Of a DNA stretch of 6,716 nucleotides, positions 1 to 5,080 are shown piece by piece. This DNA comes from Parvibaculum sp. GTDB lineage: Bacteria; Pseudomonadota; Alphaproteobacteria; Parvibaculales; Parvibaculaceae. Position 1 is the stretch's first letter. Every line of letters begins with the position of its first letter. The notes beneath the pieces are model-generated. The model saw nothing but the letters and a program-made list of their open reading frames with translations, had not been told where the DNA came from and made no database searches. A program made the position numbers and the translations under genes. The stretch spans positions 1 to 6,716 of the forward strand of contig JACIYQ010000008.1 in the NCBI GenBank assembly GCA_014359855.1. The letters run 5' to 3'.

Positions 1-170
1 GGGGCGGCCGGAAAATTGGCCGCGTTATAGCCGCTCGGGCCCTTTTCCACAAGGTTTCCTTCGCGGCTGCGGAAAAGCGGGCGGATAGGCCGTTCCGGGC
101 CGGACAAGAGCCGACACGGCCCGCCGGCCTAACTATTAAAGCAACGGGCCATGCGGGTTGTCAGGCGGCC
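1..170. other. Intergenic region, no gene seen
   Basis: No convincing reading frame is seen. The clearest structure is a hairpin at 4-23: arms GCGGCC and GGCCGC around the 8-base loop GGAAAATT. A looser inverted match (TTTTCC at 43-48, GGAAAA at 71-76) lies further in. Neither is followed by a T-run on either strand, so I do not call a terminator, although this is the 3' side of the minus-strand YceI gene. No tRNA fold was recognised. Confidence 0.5.
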
Positions 171-752
171 TTACTGCTTATGCGCCTCGAAGGAGATCGT
201 GACCGGCAGTTCGTCGCCGACCATCGGAATAAACTTGTCCATGCCGTAATCCGACCGCTTCAGCGTCGCCGTGGCGTTGAAGCCGATCACCTCGATCTTC
301 TCCTCGGTCATCGGATAGGTGCCCTTCCGGGTGAAACTCGTGTCGAGCGTTACGGGTTTCGTCACGCCATGAAGGGTGAGGTCGCCGGTGATCTTGCCTG
401 TCTTCTCGCCCGTCCGTTCGATCGACGTCGATTTGAAGCTCATCTCGGGATATTCGGCGACGTTCAGCAGGTCTTCCCCGCGCACATGTTCGTCGCGTTC
501 CTTGTGTCCGGTATCGACGCTTGCCGGATCGATCTTCACCTCGACGGAACTCGCTTCCGGGTTCTCCTCGTCGAACTCGATCGTGCCGCTCACATCGTTG
601 AAGCGGCCATAGGTGGTCGAAAATCCGAGATGGTCGACCTCGAAGCCGACATACACATGCGAGGTGTCGATCTTGTAGGTATCGGCGGCGAGCGCGGGGC
701 TCGCGAGAAAGGCGAGGGCGGCGGCGGTCGCGGCAATCCTGTTCGTCTTCAT
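171..752 (-). CDS. YceI-family secreted lipid-binding-like protein
   Basis: 193-aa protein of the YceI family, whose members are periplasmic beta-barrel (lipocalin-like) proteins that bind long isoprenoid-type lipids; the physiological role is usually unknown. The first 22 residues are a classical Sec signal peptide (MKTNR, an alanine-rich core, then SPALA before ADTYK). The mature part shows the family pattern: H-x-V-x-F-x-V-x-HLGFS and GRF near the N-terminus, a middle NVAEYPEMSFKS segment, GDLTLHGVTKPVTL, and a C-terminal ATLKRSDYGM with VGDELPVTISFEA. Length is typical. The ATG at 752 is chosen over a longer frame opening at 815 because it starts the signal peptide exactly and has GGAGG nine bases upstream. 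It is transcribed divergently from the MFS gene and appears monocistronic here. The family call is strong; the ligand is not predictable. Confidence 0.93.
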   Translation of the reverse strand: MKTNRIAATAAALAFLASPALAADTYKIDTSHVYVGFEVDHLGFSTTYGRFNDVSGTIEFDEENPEASSVEVKIDPASVDTGHKERDEHVRGEDLLNVAEYPEMSFKSTSIERTGEKTGKITGDLTLHGVTKPVTLDTSFTRKGTYPMTEEKIEVIGFNATATLKRSDYGMDKFIPMVGDELPVTISFEAHKQ

Positions 753-787
753 GCGGGGGATCCTCCGGAACAAATTGGGATTGCACG

Positions 788-815
788 AGGATAGAGGCTC
801 ATGCGGGCGGGGCAA
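788..815 (-). promoter_or_regulatory. Candidate sigma-70-type promoter of the YceI gene
   Basis: On the minus strand TTGCCC (815 to 810) is separated by 16 bases from TATCCT (793 to 788). This would place the transcription start near 780 and give a leader of roughly 30 bases before the ATG at 752, with the GGAGG ribosome site inside it. Both hexamers are only partial matches to consensus, so this is an inference by position. Confidence 0.3.
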
Positions 816-841
816 GTCGCGATGCCGTGAACGTCCTCGCT

Positions 842-894
842 CCCACCCTCCCCTCGGGGAGGGTCAAACGATCGAAGACCGTTTGGGGCGGGGG
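842..894 (+). repeat. Composite palindromic intergenic repeat, copy A
   Basis: Three parts in order. First, a perfect 9-bp hairpin with arms ACCCTCCCC (845-853) and GGGGAGGGT (856-864) and a TC tip. Second, a hairpin CAAACG (865-870) / CGTTTG (880-885) whose tip contains CGAAG. Third, a G-rich tail GGGGCGGGGG (885-894). The same three-part plan recurs at 911-976 in the opposite orientation and at the site split by the mobile element (2798-2814 plus 5081-5116). This makes it a dispersed family of the REP/BIME type. It lies between divergent genes. It has no T-run and is not obviously a terminator here. Confidence 0.85.
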
Positions 895-910
895 ACGAGG
901 ATACGCAGTG

Positions 911-976
911 ACCCCGCCCCGAAATTTGTTTCGCTGACGCTCACAAATTGTCGACCCTCCCCCAAGGGGAGGGTGG
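911..976 (-). repeat. Composite palindromic intergenic repeat, copy B (variant second hairpin)
   Basis: Read on the minus strand it has the same plan as copy A. The first hairpin has plus-strand arms ACCCTCCCC (954-962) and GGGGAGGGT (966-974) with a 3-base tip. The second hairpin is A/T-rich, AATTTGT (923-929) / ACAAATT (943-949). The tail GGGGCGGGGT is read from 920 to 911. The second hairpin differs in sequence and length from copy A, so the family has at least two subtypes sharing the outer parts. Copies A and B sit tail to tail, 16 bases apart, and could pair with each other into a larger cruciform or RNA stem. Confidence 0.85.
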
Positions 977-1042
977 AAAGACAAGAAAGCTTTGCGAAAT
1001 TGGCACTGGCGGAAACGGCCGGATTCCCTCTTAATCCCGGCC

Positions 1043-2305
1043 ATGTCCGACGCTCGCAAGCCCGCTTCCCGCCTTTATGTCGTCTCGCTCGTCGGCATTC
1101 TGTGCCTCGTCTACACAGTGAGCCAGTTCCTGCGCTCGTCGACCGGCGTCATCGCGCCCAATCTCGCCGCCGATCTCGGCCTTCAGCCCGAAGGGCTCGG
1201 CATCCTGTCGGGCGCCTTCTTCCTCTCCTTCGCCGTGGCGCAGATCCCGGTCGGCATCCTGCTCGACCGCTATGGCGCGCGGATCACCATGATCGGGTCG
1301 GTCGGCGTCGCCATTCTCGGCTGCTTCGTCTTCGCCGCGGCAAGGAGCGAGGCGGGGCTCACGCTTGCCCGCGTGCTCATGGGGCTCGGCTGTTCGTCCA
1401 TGCTCATGGGCCCGCTCATGATCTATCGCCGCTGGTTCCCGGCGGACCGCTTCGCCATGCTGTCGGGCCTGCAGATTTCCATCGGCACGGTCGGCGCGCT
1501 GATGGCGACGGCGCCACTCGCCTTTGCGACGGAACTCGCGGGCTGGCGGGCGAGCTTCGTCGGCGCGGGCCTCGTCACGCTGGTGCTTGCCATCGCCATG
1601 GGGCTCATTGCGCGCGACGTGCCGCCCGGCCATGCGCGCCCGCACCGTTCCACCGAGACACTGACGCAGAGCCTTGGCGGCATTCTCGAAGTCATGCGCA
1701 AGCGCAGCGTCTGGCCGCTCTTCGTCATGATCTCTTGCGGATATGCCTCCTTCGCCGCCGTGCAGACGCTCTGGGCCTCGCCCTATCTCGCCCATGTTCA
1801 CGGGCTCGATCTCACGGCGCGCGGCAATGTCCTTCTCGGCATCACGGGCGGCCAGATCGTCGGCCTTCTCGTCTGGGGCTATGGCGAGCGCGTCTTCGGC
1901 AGCATCAAGAAGCCGATCGTGGCGGGCGCCGCGCTGTCGGCCTCGATCCTCGCCCTGCTCGGCATTCTGGACGCGCCGCCGCTCTGGCTCGTCACTTTGC
2001 TTTTCGTGATTTTCGGTCTCAATGCGGGCTACACGCCGCTGCTGCTGGCGCATGGCCGTCTCATCTTTCCGGACAGGCTGGCGGGGCGCGGCATCACGCT
2101 GCTCAATTTCGGCAACATGGCGGGCGTCTTCGTGCTGCAGGGCCTCACCGGCGCGCTGATCGGCCAGTTGAGCCGCGCAGGCGTCGCGCCGGAACTCGGC
2201 TACCGCACGACCTTCGGCGCGCTGGCGCTCGTGCTCGTCGCGGCGCTTGCCTGTTATTCCACCATCCCCGACACGAATTCCCGCGCGCTTGTCGAGGGCG
2301 ACTGA
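1043..2305 (+). CDS. Major facilitator superfamily (MFS) transporter
   Basis: 420-aa inner-membrane protein with about twelve hydrophobic segments, the usual MFS length. The signature between segments 2 and 3 is clear: GILLDRYGAR at residues 71-80, fitting G-x3-D-R-x-G-x-R. A charged mid-loop around RDVPPGHARPHRSTETLTQS separates the two six-helix halves. MFS carriers move small solutes by proton-coupled symport, antiport or uniport; the substrate cannot be told from the sequence. The ATG at 1043 is preferred over an upstream in-frame TTG at 992, because residues from MSDARKPASR onward look like a normal cytoplasmic N-terminus and the extra 17 residues look arbitrary. No good Shine-Dalgarno precedes either start, so the start is the weakest part of the call. 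The PNPOx-like gene follows 15 bases after the stop, giving a probable two-gene operon. Confidence 0.93.
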   Translation: MSDARKPASRLYVVSLVGILCLVYTVSQFLRSSTGVIAPNLAADLGLQPEGLGILSGAFFLSFAVAQIPVGILLDRYGARITMIGSVGVAILGCFVFAAARSEAGLTLARVLMGLGCSSMLMGPLMIYRRWFPADRFAMLSGLQISIGTVGALMATAPLAFATELAGWRASFVGAGLVTLVLAIAMGLIARDVPPGHARPHRSTETLTQSLGGILEVMRKRSVWPLFVMISCGYASFAAVQTLWASPYLAHVHGLDLTARGNVLLGITGGQIVGLLVWGYGERVFGSIKKPIVAGAALSASILALLGILDAPPLWLVTLLFVIFGLNAGYTPLLLAHGRLIFPDRLAGRGITLLNFGNMAGVFVLQGLTGALIGQLSRAGVAPELGYRTTFGALALVLVAALACYSTIPDTNSRALVEGD

Positions 2306-2320
2306 GAAAGGGAGAAGAGC

Positions 2321-2776
2321 ATGGCGAAGCAGTTTCCGGCGCTCACGCCCGAGTTGAAGGATTTCATCGGGCGCCAGCACATCTTCTTCACGGCCTCGGC
2401 GACGGCGGACAGCCGGATCAACCTTTCGCCCAAGGGGCTCGGCGGGTTTCGCATCACCGGCGACAATGAAGCCGTCTTCCTCAATCTCACCGGCAGCGGC
2501 AACGAGACGGCGGCGCATATGCTCGCCGATGGCCGCCTCACCATCATGTTCTGCGCCTTCGAGGGAAAGGAGCCCGCCGGCGCGCGCCAGATCGTCATCC
2601 AGGAGATCGACCTCGTGCAGACCTCCTGCGGCTTCGGCGTGCCGCTCCACGACTACAAGGAGGAGCGCCCCTCGCTTGTCCGCTGGGCGGAAGCGAAAGG
2701 CGAGGACGGCATCGCGGAGTACTGGCGCGAAAAGAACATGGTGAGCATGGACGGGCTCACGACGGGCATGGATTGA
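2321..2776 (+). CDS. Pyridoxamine 5'-phosphate oxidase-like (PNPOx-like) flavin-fold protein
   Basis: 151-aa protein of the pyridoxamine 5'-phosphate oxidase-like split-barrel superfamily, whose members bind FMN, F420 or heme. Visible features are the N-terminal strand IFFTASATADSRINLSPKG (SPKG at residues 36-39, typical of the putative-PNPOx group), then NETAAHMLADGRLTIMFCAF, and the C-terminal VQTSCGFGVPLHDY (residues 99-112) found in the group often annotated as PNPOx family. It is shorter than true PdxH (usually above 190 aa) and lacks its C-terminal dimerisation part, so a role in vitamin B6 synthesis is unlikely. The start is well supported by GGGAG six bases upstream of the ATG. It is co-oriented with, and close behind, the MFS gene. 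The substrate is unknown. Confidence 0.88.
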   Translation: MAKQFPALTPELKDFIGRQHIFFTASATADSRINLSPKGLGGFRITGDNEAVFLNLTGSGNETAAHMLADGRLTIMFCAFEGKEPAGARQIVIQEIDLVQTSCGFGVPLHDYKEERPSLVRWAEAKGEDGIAEYWREKNMVSMDGLTTGMD

Positions 2777-2797
2777 ACAAAAGGCAGAGCCTTTCCG

Positions 2798-2814
2798 CCC
2801 ACCCTCCCCTCGGG
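2798..2814 (+). repeat. Left part of palindromic repeat copy C, split by the mobile element
   Basis: CCCACCCTCCCC, then the TC tip and the first GGG of the descending arm, identical to copy A up to this point. The rest of the repeat resumes at 5081 on the far side of the element. Joining 2798-2814 to 5081-5116 restores a complete copy with the same three-part plan as copy A. Confidence 0.85.
2807..2814 (+). repeat. Target site duplication, left copy (CCCTCGGG)
   Basis: The 8 bases CCCTCGGG abut the left end of the element and recur at 5073-5080 directly after its right end. Eight base pairs is the duplication length known for the IS1595 family. The sequences around the two copies actually match over 12 bases (2806-2817 and 5072-5083). 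The 8-bp assignment is the one that makes both terminal inverted repeats start at equivalent bases. Confidence 0.82.
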
Positions 2815-2838
2815 GAGAATAATATACTTGACGTACCA
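2815..2838 (+). repeat. Left terminal inverted repeat of the IS1595-family element
   Basis: Begins GAGAATAATATA and ends TTGACGTACCA. Compared with the reverse complement of 5049-5072 it matches at 20 of 24 positions, with differences at positions 2, 8, 13 and 14. The innermost ten bases TGACGTACCA are identical in both ends. The repeat also contains TTGACG, a candidate -35 hexamer for the transposase promoter. Confidence 0.85.
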
Positions 2839-2858
2839 ACCGTCCGTCCCCATATTAA
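2828..2858 (+). promoter_or_regulatory. Candidate transposase promoter starting inside the left terminal repeat
   Basis: TTGACG at 2828-2833 is a near-consensus -35 hexamer. TATTAA at 2853-2858 could be the -10 element, with a rather long 19-base spacer. A start near 2865 would leave a very short leader before the GGAGG ribosome site at 2869-2873. The right terminal repeat has ATGACG at the equivalent place, so only the left end carries the better -35 box. The placement is inferred. Confidence 0.4.
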
Positions 2859-2881
2859 TAGGGTCAACGGAGGCACGCCAA

Positions 2882-3838
2882 ATGCTCGAACTCACGAACC
2901 CCATCTATCTCGACGCCAACAAGGCCCGCGAGCATCTGGAGTCTATTCAATGGCCGGATGGTCCGGGTTGCCCTCACTGTGGCAATTGCGATAAGGCCCG
3001 CATTACCAAGCTGGAGGGCAAATCCACCCGTCCCGGTGTCTACAAGTGCAAGGAATGCCGCAAGCCCTTCACCGTGACTGTCGGCACCGTCTTTGAGCGC
3101 TCCAAAATCCCACTCAACAAGTGGGTTCTGGCGTCTCACCTCATGGCGGCGAGCAAGAAGGGCATCAGCGCCCATCAGCTTCACCGTATGTTGGGCATTA
3201 CCTACAAGTCCGCATGGTTCATGGCTCACCGTATCCGCGAAGCCATGCGCGACGACAAGCCTTCCGGCCCTATGGGTGGCGAAGGCAAATTCGTTGAGGC
3301 CGACGAGACCTATATCGGCGGCAAGGAAACCAACAAGCACCGCTCCAAGCGCAACAGCAAGAACATTGGCGGCATGGGCAAGGAAATCGTGTTCTCTCTA
3401 GTGGAGCGCGAAGGCCGCGTCCGCTCGCATCATGTGCCGAGCGTCACAGCCAAGACGCTGCGCCCGATCCTCGTTGCTCAACTGGACGCCAAGACGTTCC
3501 TTATGACCGACGACGCGGGCCAGTACCGCCACATGAAGCGCGACTTCGCCCATGAAACGGTCAATCACGGCGCGGGTGAGTATGTGCGCGGCGATGCCCA
3601 CACAAACACGGTCGAGGGTTATTTCTCGGTTCTCAAGCGCGGCATCAACGGCACGTTCCATCACGTTTCGCAGCAGCACTTGAAGCGCTACCTTGCCGAA
3701 TCTGACTTCCGCTATAACGAGCGCGAAGCCCTTGGCGTCAATGACACCATGCGCGCCCAAGCGATCCTTGAAGACATCAGAGGCAAGCGCCTCACCTATC
3801 GGCGGACTGACGGACCCCATTACGGCCAAGCAGCGTAA
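2882..3838 (+). CDS. IS1595-family (ISXO2-like) transposase
   Basis: 318-aa DDE-type transposase that would cut and join the element ends. In order: an N-terminal zinc ribbon with CPHC (Cys30, Cys33) and CKEC (Cys56, Cys59); a helical DNA-binding part around residues 75-125 (GISAHQLHRMLGITYKSAW); then the ISXO2-like catalytic domain with Asp141 in VEADETYIGGKE, Asp210/Asp211 in FLMTDDAGQY, and HTNTVEGYFSVLKRG at residues 240-254, supplying Asn242/Glu245 and Lys252. This agrees with the D-D-N/E-K arrangement of the IS1595 family. Length is normal and the frame is uninterrupted. The ATG at 2882 is chosen because GGAGG lies eight bases upstream. An in-frame TTG at 2828 would start inside the terminal repeat, overlap the likely -35 box and add 18 residues outside the domain. 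Confidence 0.94.
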   Translation: MLELTNPIYLDANKAREHLESIQWPDGPGCPHCGNCDKARITKLEGKSTRPGVYKCKECRKPFTVTVGTVFERSKIPLNKWVLASHLMAASKKGISAHQLHRMLGITYKSAWFMAHRIREAMRDDKPSGPMGGEGKFVEADETYIGGKETNKHRSKRNSKNIGGMGKEIVFSLVEREGRVRSHHVPSVTAKTLRPILVAQLDAKTFLMTDDAGQYRHMKRDFAHETVNHGAGEYVRGDAHTNTVEGYFSVLKRGINGTFHHVSQQHLKRYLAESDFRYNEREALGVNDTMRAQAILEDIRGKRLTYRRTDGPHYGQAA

Positions 3839-3937
3839 GGCTCATTTCAAGAGGTGGAAGAAGACTCGATAAGCCTCCATTCGTCGCTTAAGGTTTCAGC
3901 TACGTACACCTTCAATGGCAACGGGGAGGCATTAGCC

Positions 3938-4216
3938 ATGGATACTGGTCCGACGTTCATCGACAATCCGCACGCTCCGGATTTGTTCTCCGACAGCGTC
4001 ACTGGTTTCTTCCACTTTAGTGGAAACATAAAAATCACCTTTGAATCAGCGAGGGTCGATCATTCCAGCAGCCCGGGCCCGATCAATCGGGTCGTCATTG
4101 GGCGGCTTGTAATGCCAATTGCGGCAGCTGAAGGCTTCGCGAGGGGGCTGCTCGACTTCATCGAGAAGCAACGGCAGCAGGCAGAATCAACCCCGGCCAA
4201 TGCAACAATCCAATAG
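3938..4216 (+). CDS. Cargo gene 1: conserved-looking hypothetical protein, 92 aa
   Basis: Small soluble protein with no signal peptide or membrane segment. It opens MDTGPTFIDNPHAPDLFSD, continues with a beta-like stretch (TGFFHFSGNIKITFESARV) and ends in GRLVMPIAAAEGFARGLLDFIEKQ, probably an amphipathic helix, followed by a polar tail. The strand-then-helix ending loosely recalls DUF3467-type proteins, but I cannot assign it. The frame is open from a GTG at 3854. The ATG at 3938 is preferred because GGGGAGG sits eight bases before it, while the GTG has no properly spaced ribosome site. It lies 99 bases after the transposase stop on the same strand, and its stop is four bases from the stop of the opposing 48-aa gene. 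Confidence 0.68.
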   Translation: MDTGPTFIDNPHAPDLFSDSVTGFFHFSGNIKITFESARVDHSSSPGPINRVVIGRLVMPIAAAEGFARGLLDFIEKQRQQAESTPANATIQ

Positions 4217-4220
4217 GGGG

Positions 4221-4367
4221 TCACTTCTCAGGCTTTTCAGACGGCTTCTGTTTAGACACGCCGCCCTTCTTCTCCGCCTCTTTCGGTTGCGGCGGAGTCT
4301 TCAGTAGGCGGCGCAATATTTCGTCGCCGTCATTTCCTGGTTGATCTTCGGCGGGGTCTTTACCCAT
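4221..4367 (-). CDS. Cargo gene 2: small charged protein, 48 aa
   Basis: Minus-strand frame from ATG at 4367 to TGA at 4221. The protein begins MGKDPAEDQPGNDGDEILRR, continues LLKTPPQPKEAEKKGG and ends in a lysine- and proline-rich tail KQKPSEKPEK. It is strongly polar, acidic at the front and basic at the back, and likely disordered apart from a short EILRRLLK helix. The LLxTPPxP core resembles small hypothetical proteins of alphaproteobacteria that I recall, but no function follows. It fills the otherwise empty gap between the two larger cargo genes, and its stop lies four bases from the converging stop at 4216. Its ATG overlaps the ATG of the plus-strand gene at 4366 within CATG, so one of these two starts may be misplaced. 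Upstream AAGGA is 14 bases away, which is weak. Confidence 0.5.
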   Translation of the reverse strand: MGKDPAEDQPGNDGDEILRRLLKTPPQPKEAEKKGGVSKQKPSEKPEK

Positions 4368-4908
4368 GTGGACGTTTGGCATCCTTGGCAAGCTCGATGA
4401 AATCGAAAATGAAACAAGCAGATTCTACGCCTACATTGGACTGTGCGTAAGCACATCGGCCGGAATCGAATACTATTTGTTCCATTGTTTCCGCAGCGCC
4501 AGCCCCTTGGATGAAAACGCTGCGATCAAAGAATTTTACAAAAACGTTAAGTTCCAACGCAAACGCGAATTAGCGGATGCTGCCGTAAGACGCATTGTGA
4601 GTGGTACAACGAAAAAAATGTGGGACGAAATTATAGAAGAGGTACAGCGCTTATGTGGCCCGGACGGCGCTCGCAACCTTGTCAGCCATAATGATGTTGG
4701 CGTCGATCTTTTTCTCCCAAAGCAGGGGGTCGAAAAACCTCCCCACCTCGAAATGTCCGTTCAGCAAAATAAATATATGGTAGCCGCTGGATTGCGCGAC
4801 CCAAAACGGACGACCCTCGAATCGCTCAGGCTGTATGCAGGCGGCCTTAGCTCAGTACACTTGCGCCTGATCGACTTTTATCAAACGCATCTCGCAAATC
4901 GGAAATAG
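4366..4908 (+). CDS. Cargo gene 3: HEPN-motif-like helical hypothetical protein, 180 aa
   Basis: Mostly alpha-helical soluble protein. Residues 10-45 (LDEIENETSRFYAYIGLCVSTSAGIEYYLFHCF) look like a long amphipathic helix pair. Residues 60-97 are a charged helix region (KFQRKRELADAAV, WDEIIEEVQRL). RNLVSH at 103-108 then fits the HEPN active-site pattern R-(N/D/H)-x3-H, placed after two or three helices as in HEPN proteins. HEPN domains are small helical bundles, often metal-independent ribonucleases in toxin-antitoxin and phage-defence systems, though many are inactive or structural. No partner such as an MNT nucleotidyltransferase is seen. The ATG at 4366 is the only early ATG; its ribosome site is poor (GGGG about 10 bases upstream). 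G+C is clearly below that of the host genes. A real gene is likely; the HEPN assignment is tentative. Confidence 0.72.
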   Translation: MWTFGILGKLDEIENETSRFYAYIGLCVSTSAGIEYYLFHCFRSASPLDENAAIKEFYKNVKFQRKRELADAAVRRIVSGTTKKMWDEIIEEVQRLCGPDGARNLVSHNDVGVDLFLPKQGVEKPPHLEMSVQQNKYMVAAGLRDPKRTTLESLRLYAGGLSSVHLRLIDFYQTHLANRK

Positions 4909-5059
4909 CCGCCTCCAAAAGATGCTTTTGCTCGGACAGCGGAAAATCGTCTGGGTCGCACCAAACTTTTATTGACGTCCATATAGCTTCGCGAGCGAGA
5001 GGCTCGAACACACCCCAACTGATTTCAGACGTTGCTGATTCGGGGGTCTGGTACGTCAT
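4847..5059 (-). CDS. Possible cargo gene 4: 70-aa protein starting in the right terminal repeat
   Basis: Open minus-strand frame whose ATG (5059-5057) lies inside the right terminal repeat, so the first residues MTYQ are encoded by transposon end sequence. The rest (for example VWCDPDDFPLSEQKHLLEAA and ISDLRDAFDK) has a protein-like composition with an acidic C-terminal helix. The stop lies 62 bases inside the 3' end of the converging 180-aa gene. A purine run GAGGGGGG ends ten bases before the ATG and partly belongs to the target DNA. No family is recognised. It fills the only gap left between the 180-aa gene and the element end, which favours it, but chance is not excluded. Confidence 0.33.
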   Translation of the reverse strand: MTYQTPESATSEISWGVFEPLAREAIWTSIKVWCDPDDFPLSEQKHLLEAAISDLRDAFDKSRSGASVLS

Positions 5060-5072
5060 CTATACTATTCCC
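5049..5072 (-). repeat. Right terminal inverted repeat of the IS1595-family element
   Basis: Read on the minus strand it begins GGGAATAGTATAG and ends ATGACGTACCA, pairing with 2815-2838 at 20 of 24 positions. The CCCTCGGG duplication follows immediately at 5073. It contains the ATG of the possible 70-aa frame. Confidence 0.85.
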
Positions 5073-5080
5073 CCCTCGGG
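5073..5080 (+). repeat. Target site duplication, right copy (CCCTCGGG)
   Basis: Exact match to 2807-2814. Its two halves, CCC and GGG, surround TC, the two-base tip of the host palindrome, so the staggered cut was symmetric about the hairpin centre. Confidence 0.82.

Larger units (their letters stand above)
2815..5072 (+). mobile_element. IS1595-family element with cargo genes, 2258 bp, apparently intact
   Basis: Bounded by 24-bp imperfect terminal inverted repeats and an 8-bp target duplication. It encodes an ISXO2-like transposase at 2882-3838. Most IS1595-family elements are near 1 kb with the transposase only; here about 1.2 kb of extra sequence follows, holding three or four small genes on both strands. 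Base composition falls across the element: 25 of 60 bases are G or C in 4381-4440, against 43 of 60 in the host MFS gene (1141-1200). The insertion separates the 3' end of the PNPOx-like gene from the convergent glycosyltransferase gene. It disrupts no coding region and only splits an intergenic palindrome. Because the ends, duplication and transposase frame are all intact, the insertion looks recent and possibly still mobile. Confidence 0.88.

Noticed and set aside
842..976. CRISPR array or tandem repeat
   Set aside because: Only two units, in opposite orientation, with internal dyad symmetry and no regular spacers.
1000..1016. TTGGCAC resembling a sigma-54 -24 element before the MFS gene
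   Set aside because: The -12 position reads GAAAC, not TTGC, at the required spacing, so the second half of the promoter is missing.
751..2469. Long 572-aa plus-strand reading frame overlapping the MFS gene
   Set aside because: Its product is arginine- and histidine-rich low-complexity sequence typical of the shifted frame of a GC-rich gene; the MFS frame has clear membrane segments and motif A.
2806..2817. A 12-bp rather than 8-bp target duplication
   Set aside because: The 12-bp match exists (also at 5072-5083), but only the 8-bp choice makes both terminal repeats end symmetrically, and 8 bp is the family's known length. The extra matches are explained by G/C similarity of the element tips to the palindrome arms.
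1031..2839. Long 602-aa minus-strand reading frame opposite MFS and PNPOx
   Set aside because: Antisense shadow rich in R, E, A and D with no domain; it even runs across the mobile-element boundary at 2815, so it cannot be an ancestral gene.
2828..2881. Upstream TTG start for the transposase
   Set aside because: It lies in the terminal repeat and on the likely -35 box; the ATG at 2882 has a well-placed GGAGG and begins where the family sequence begins.
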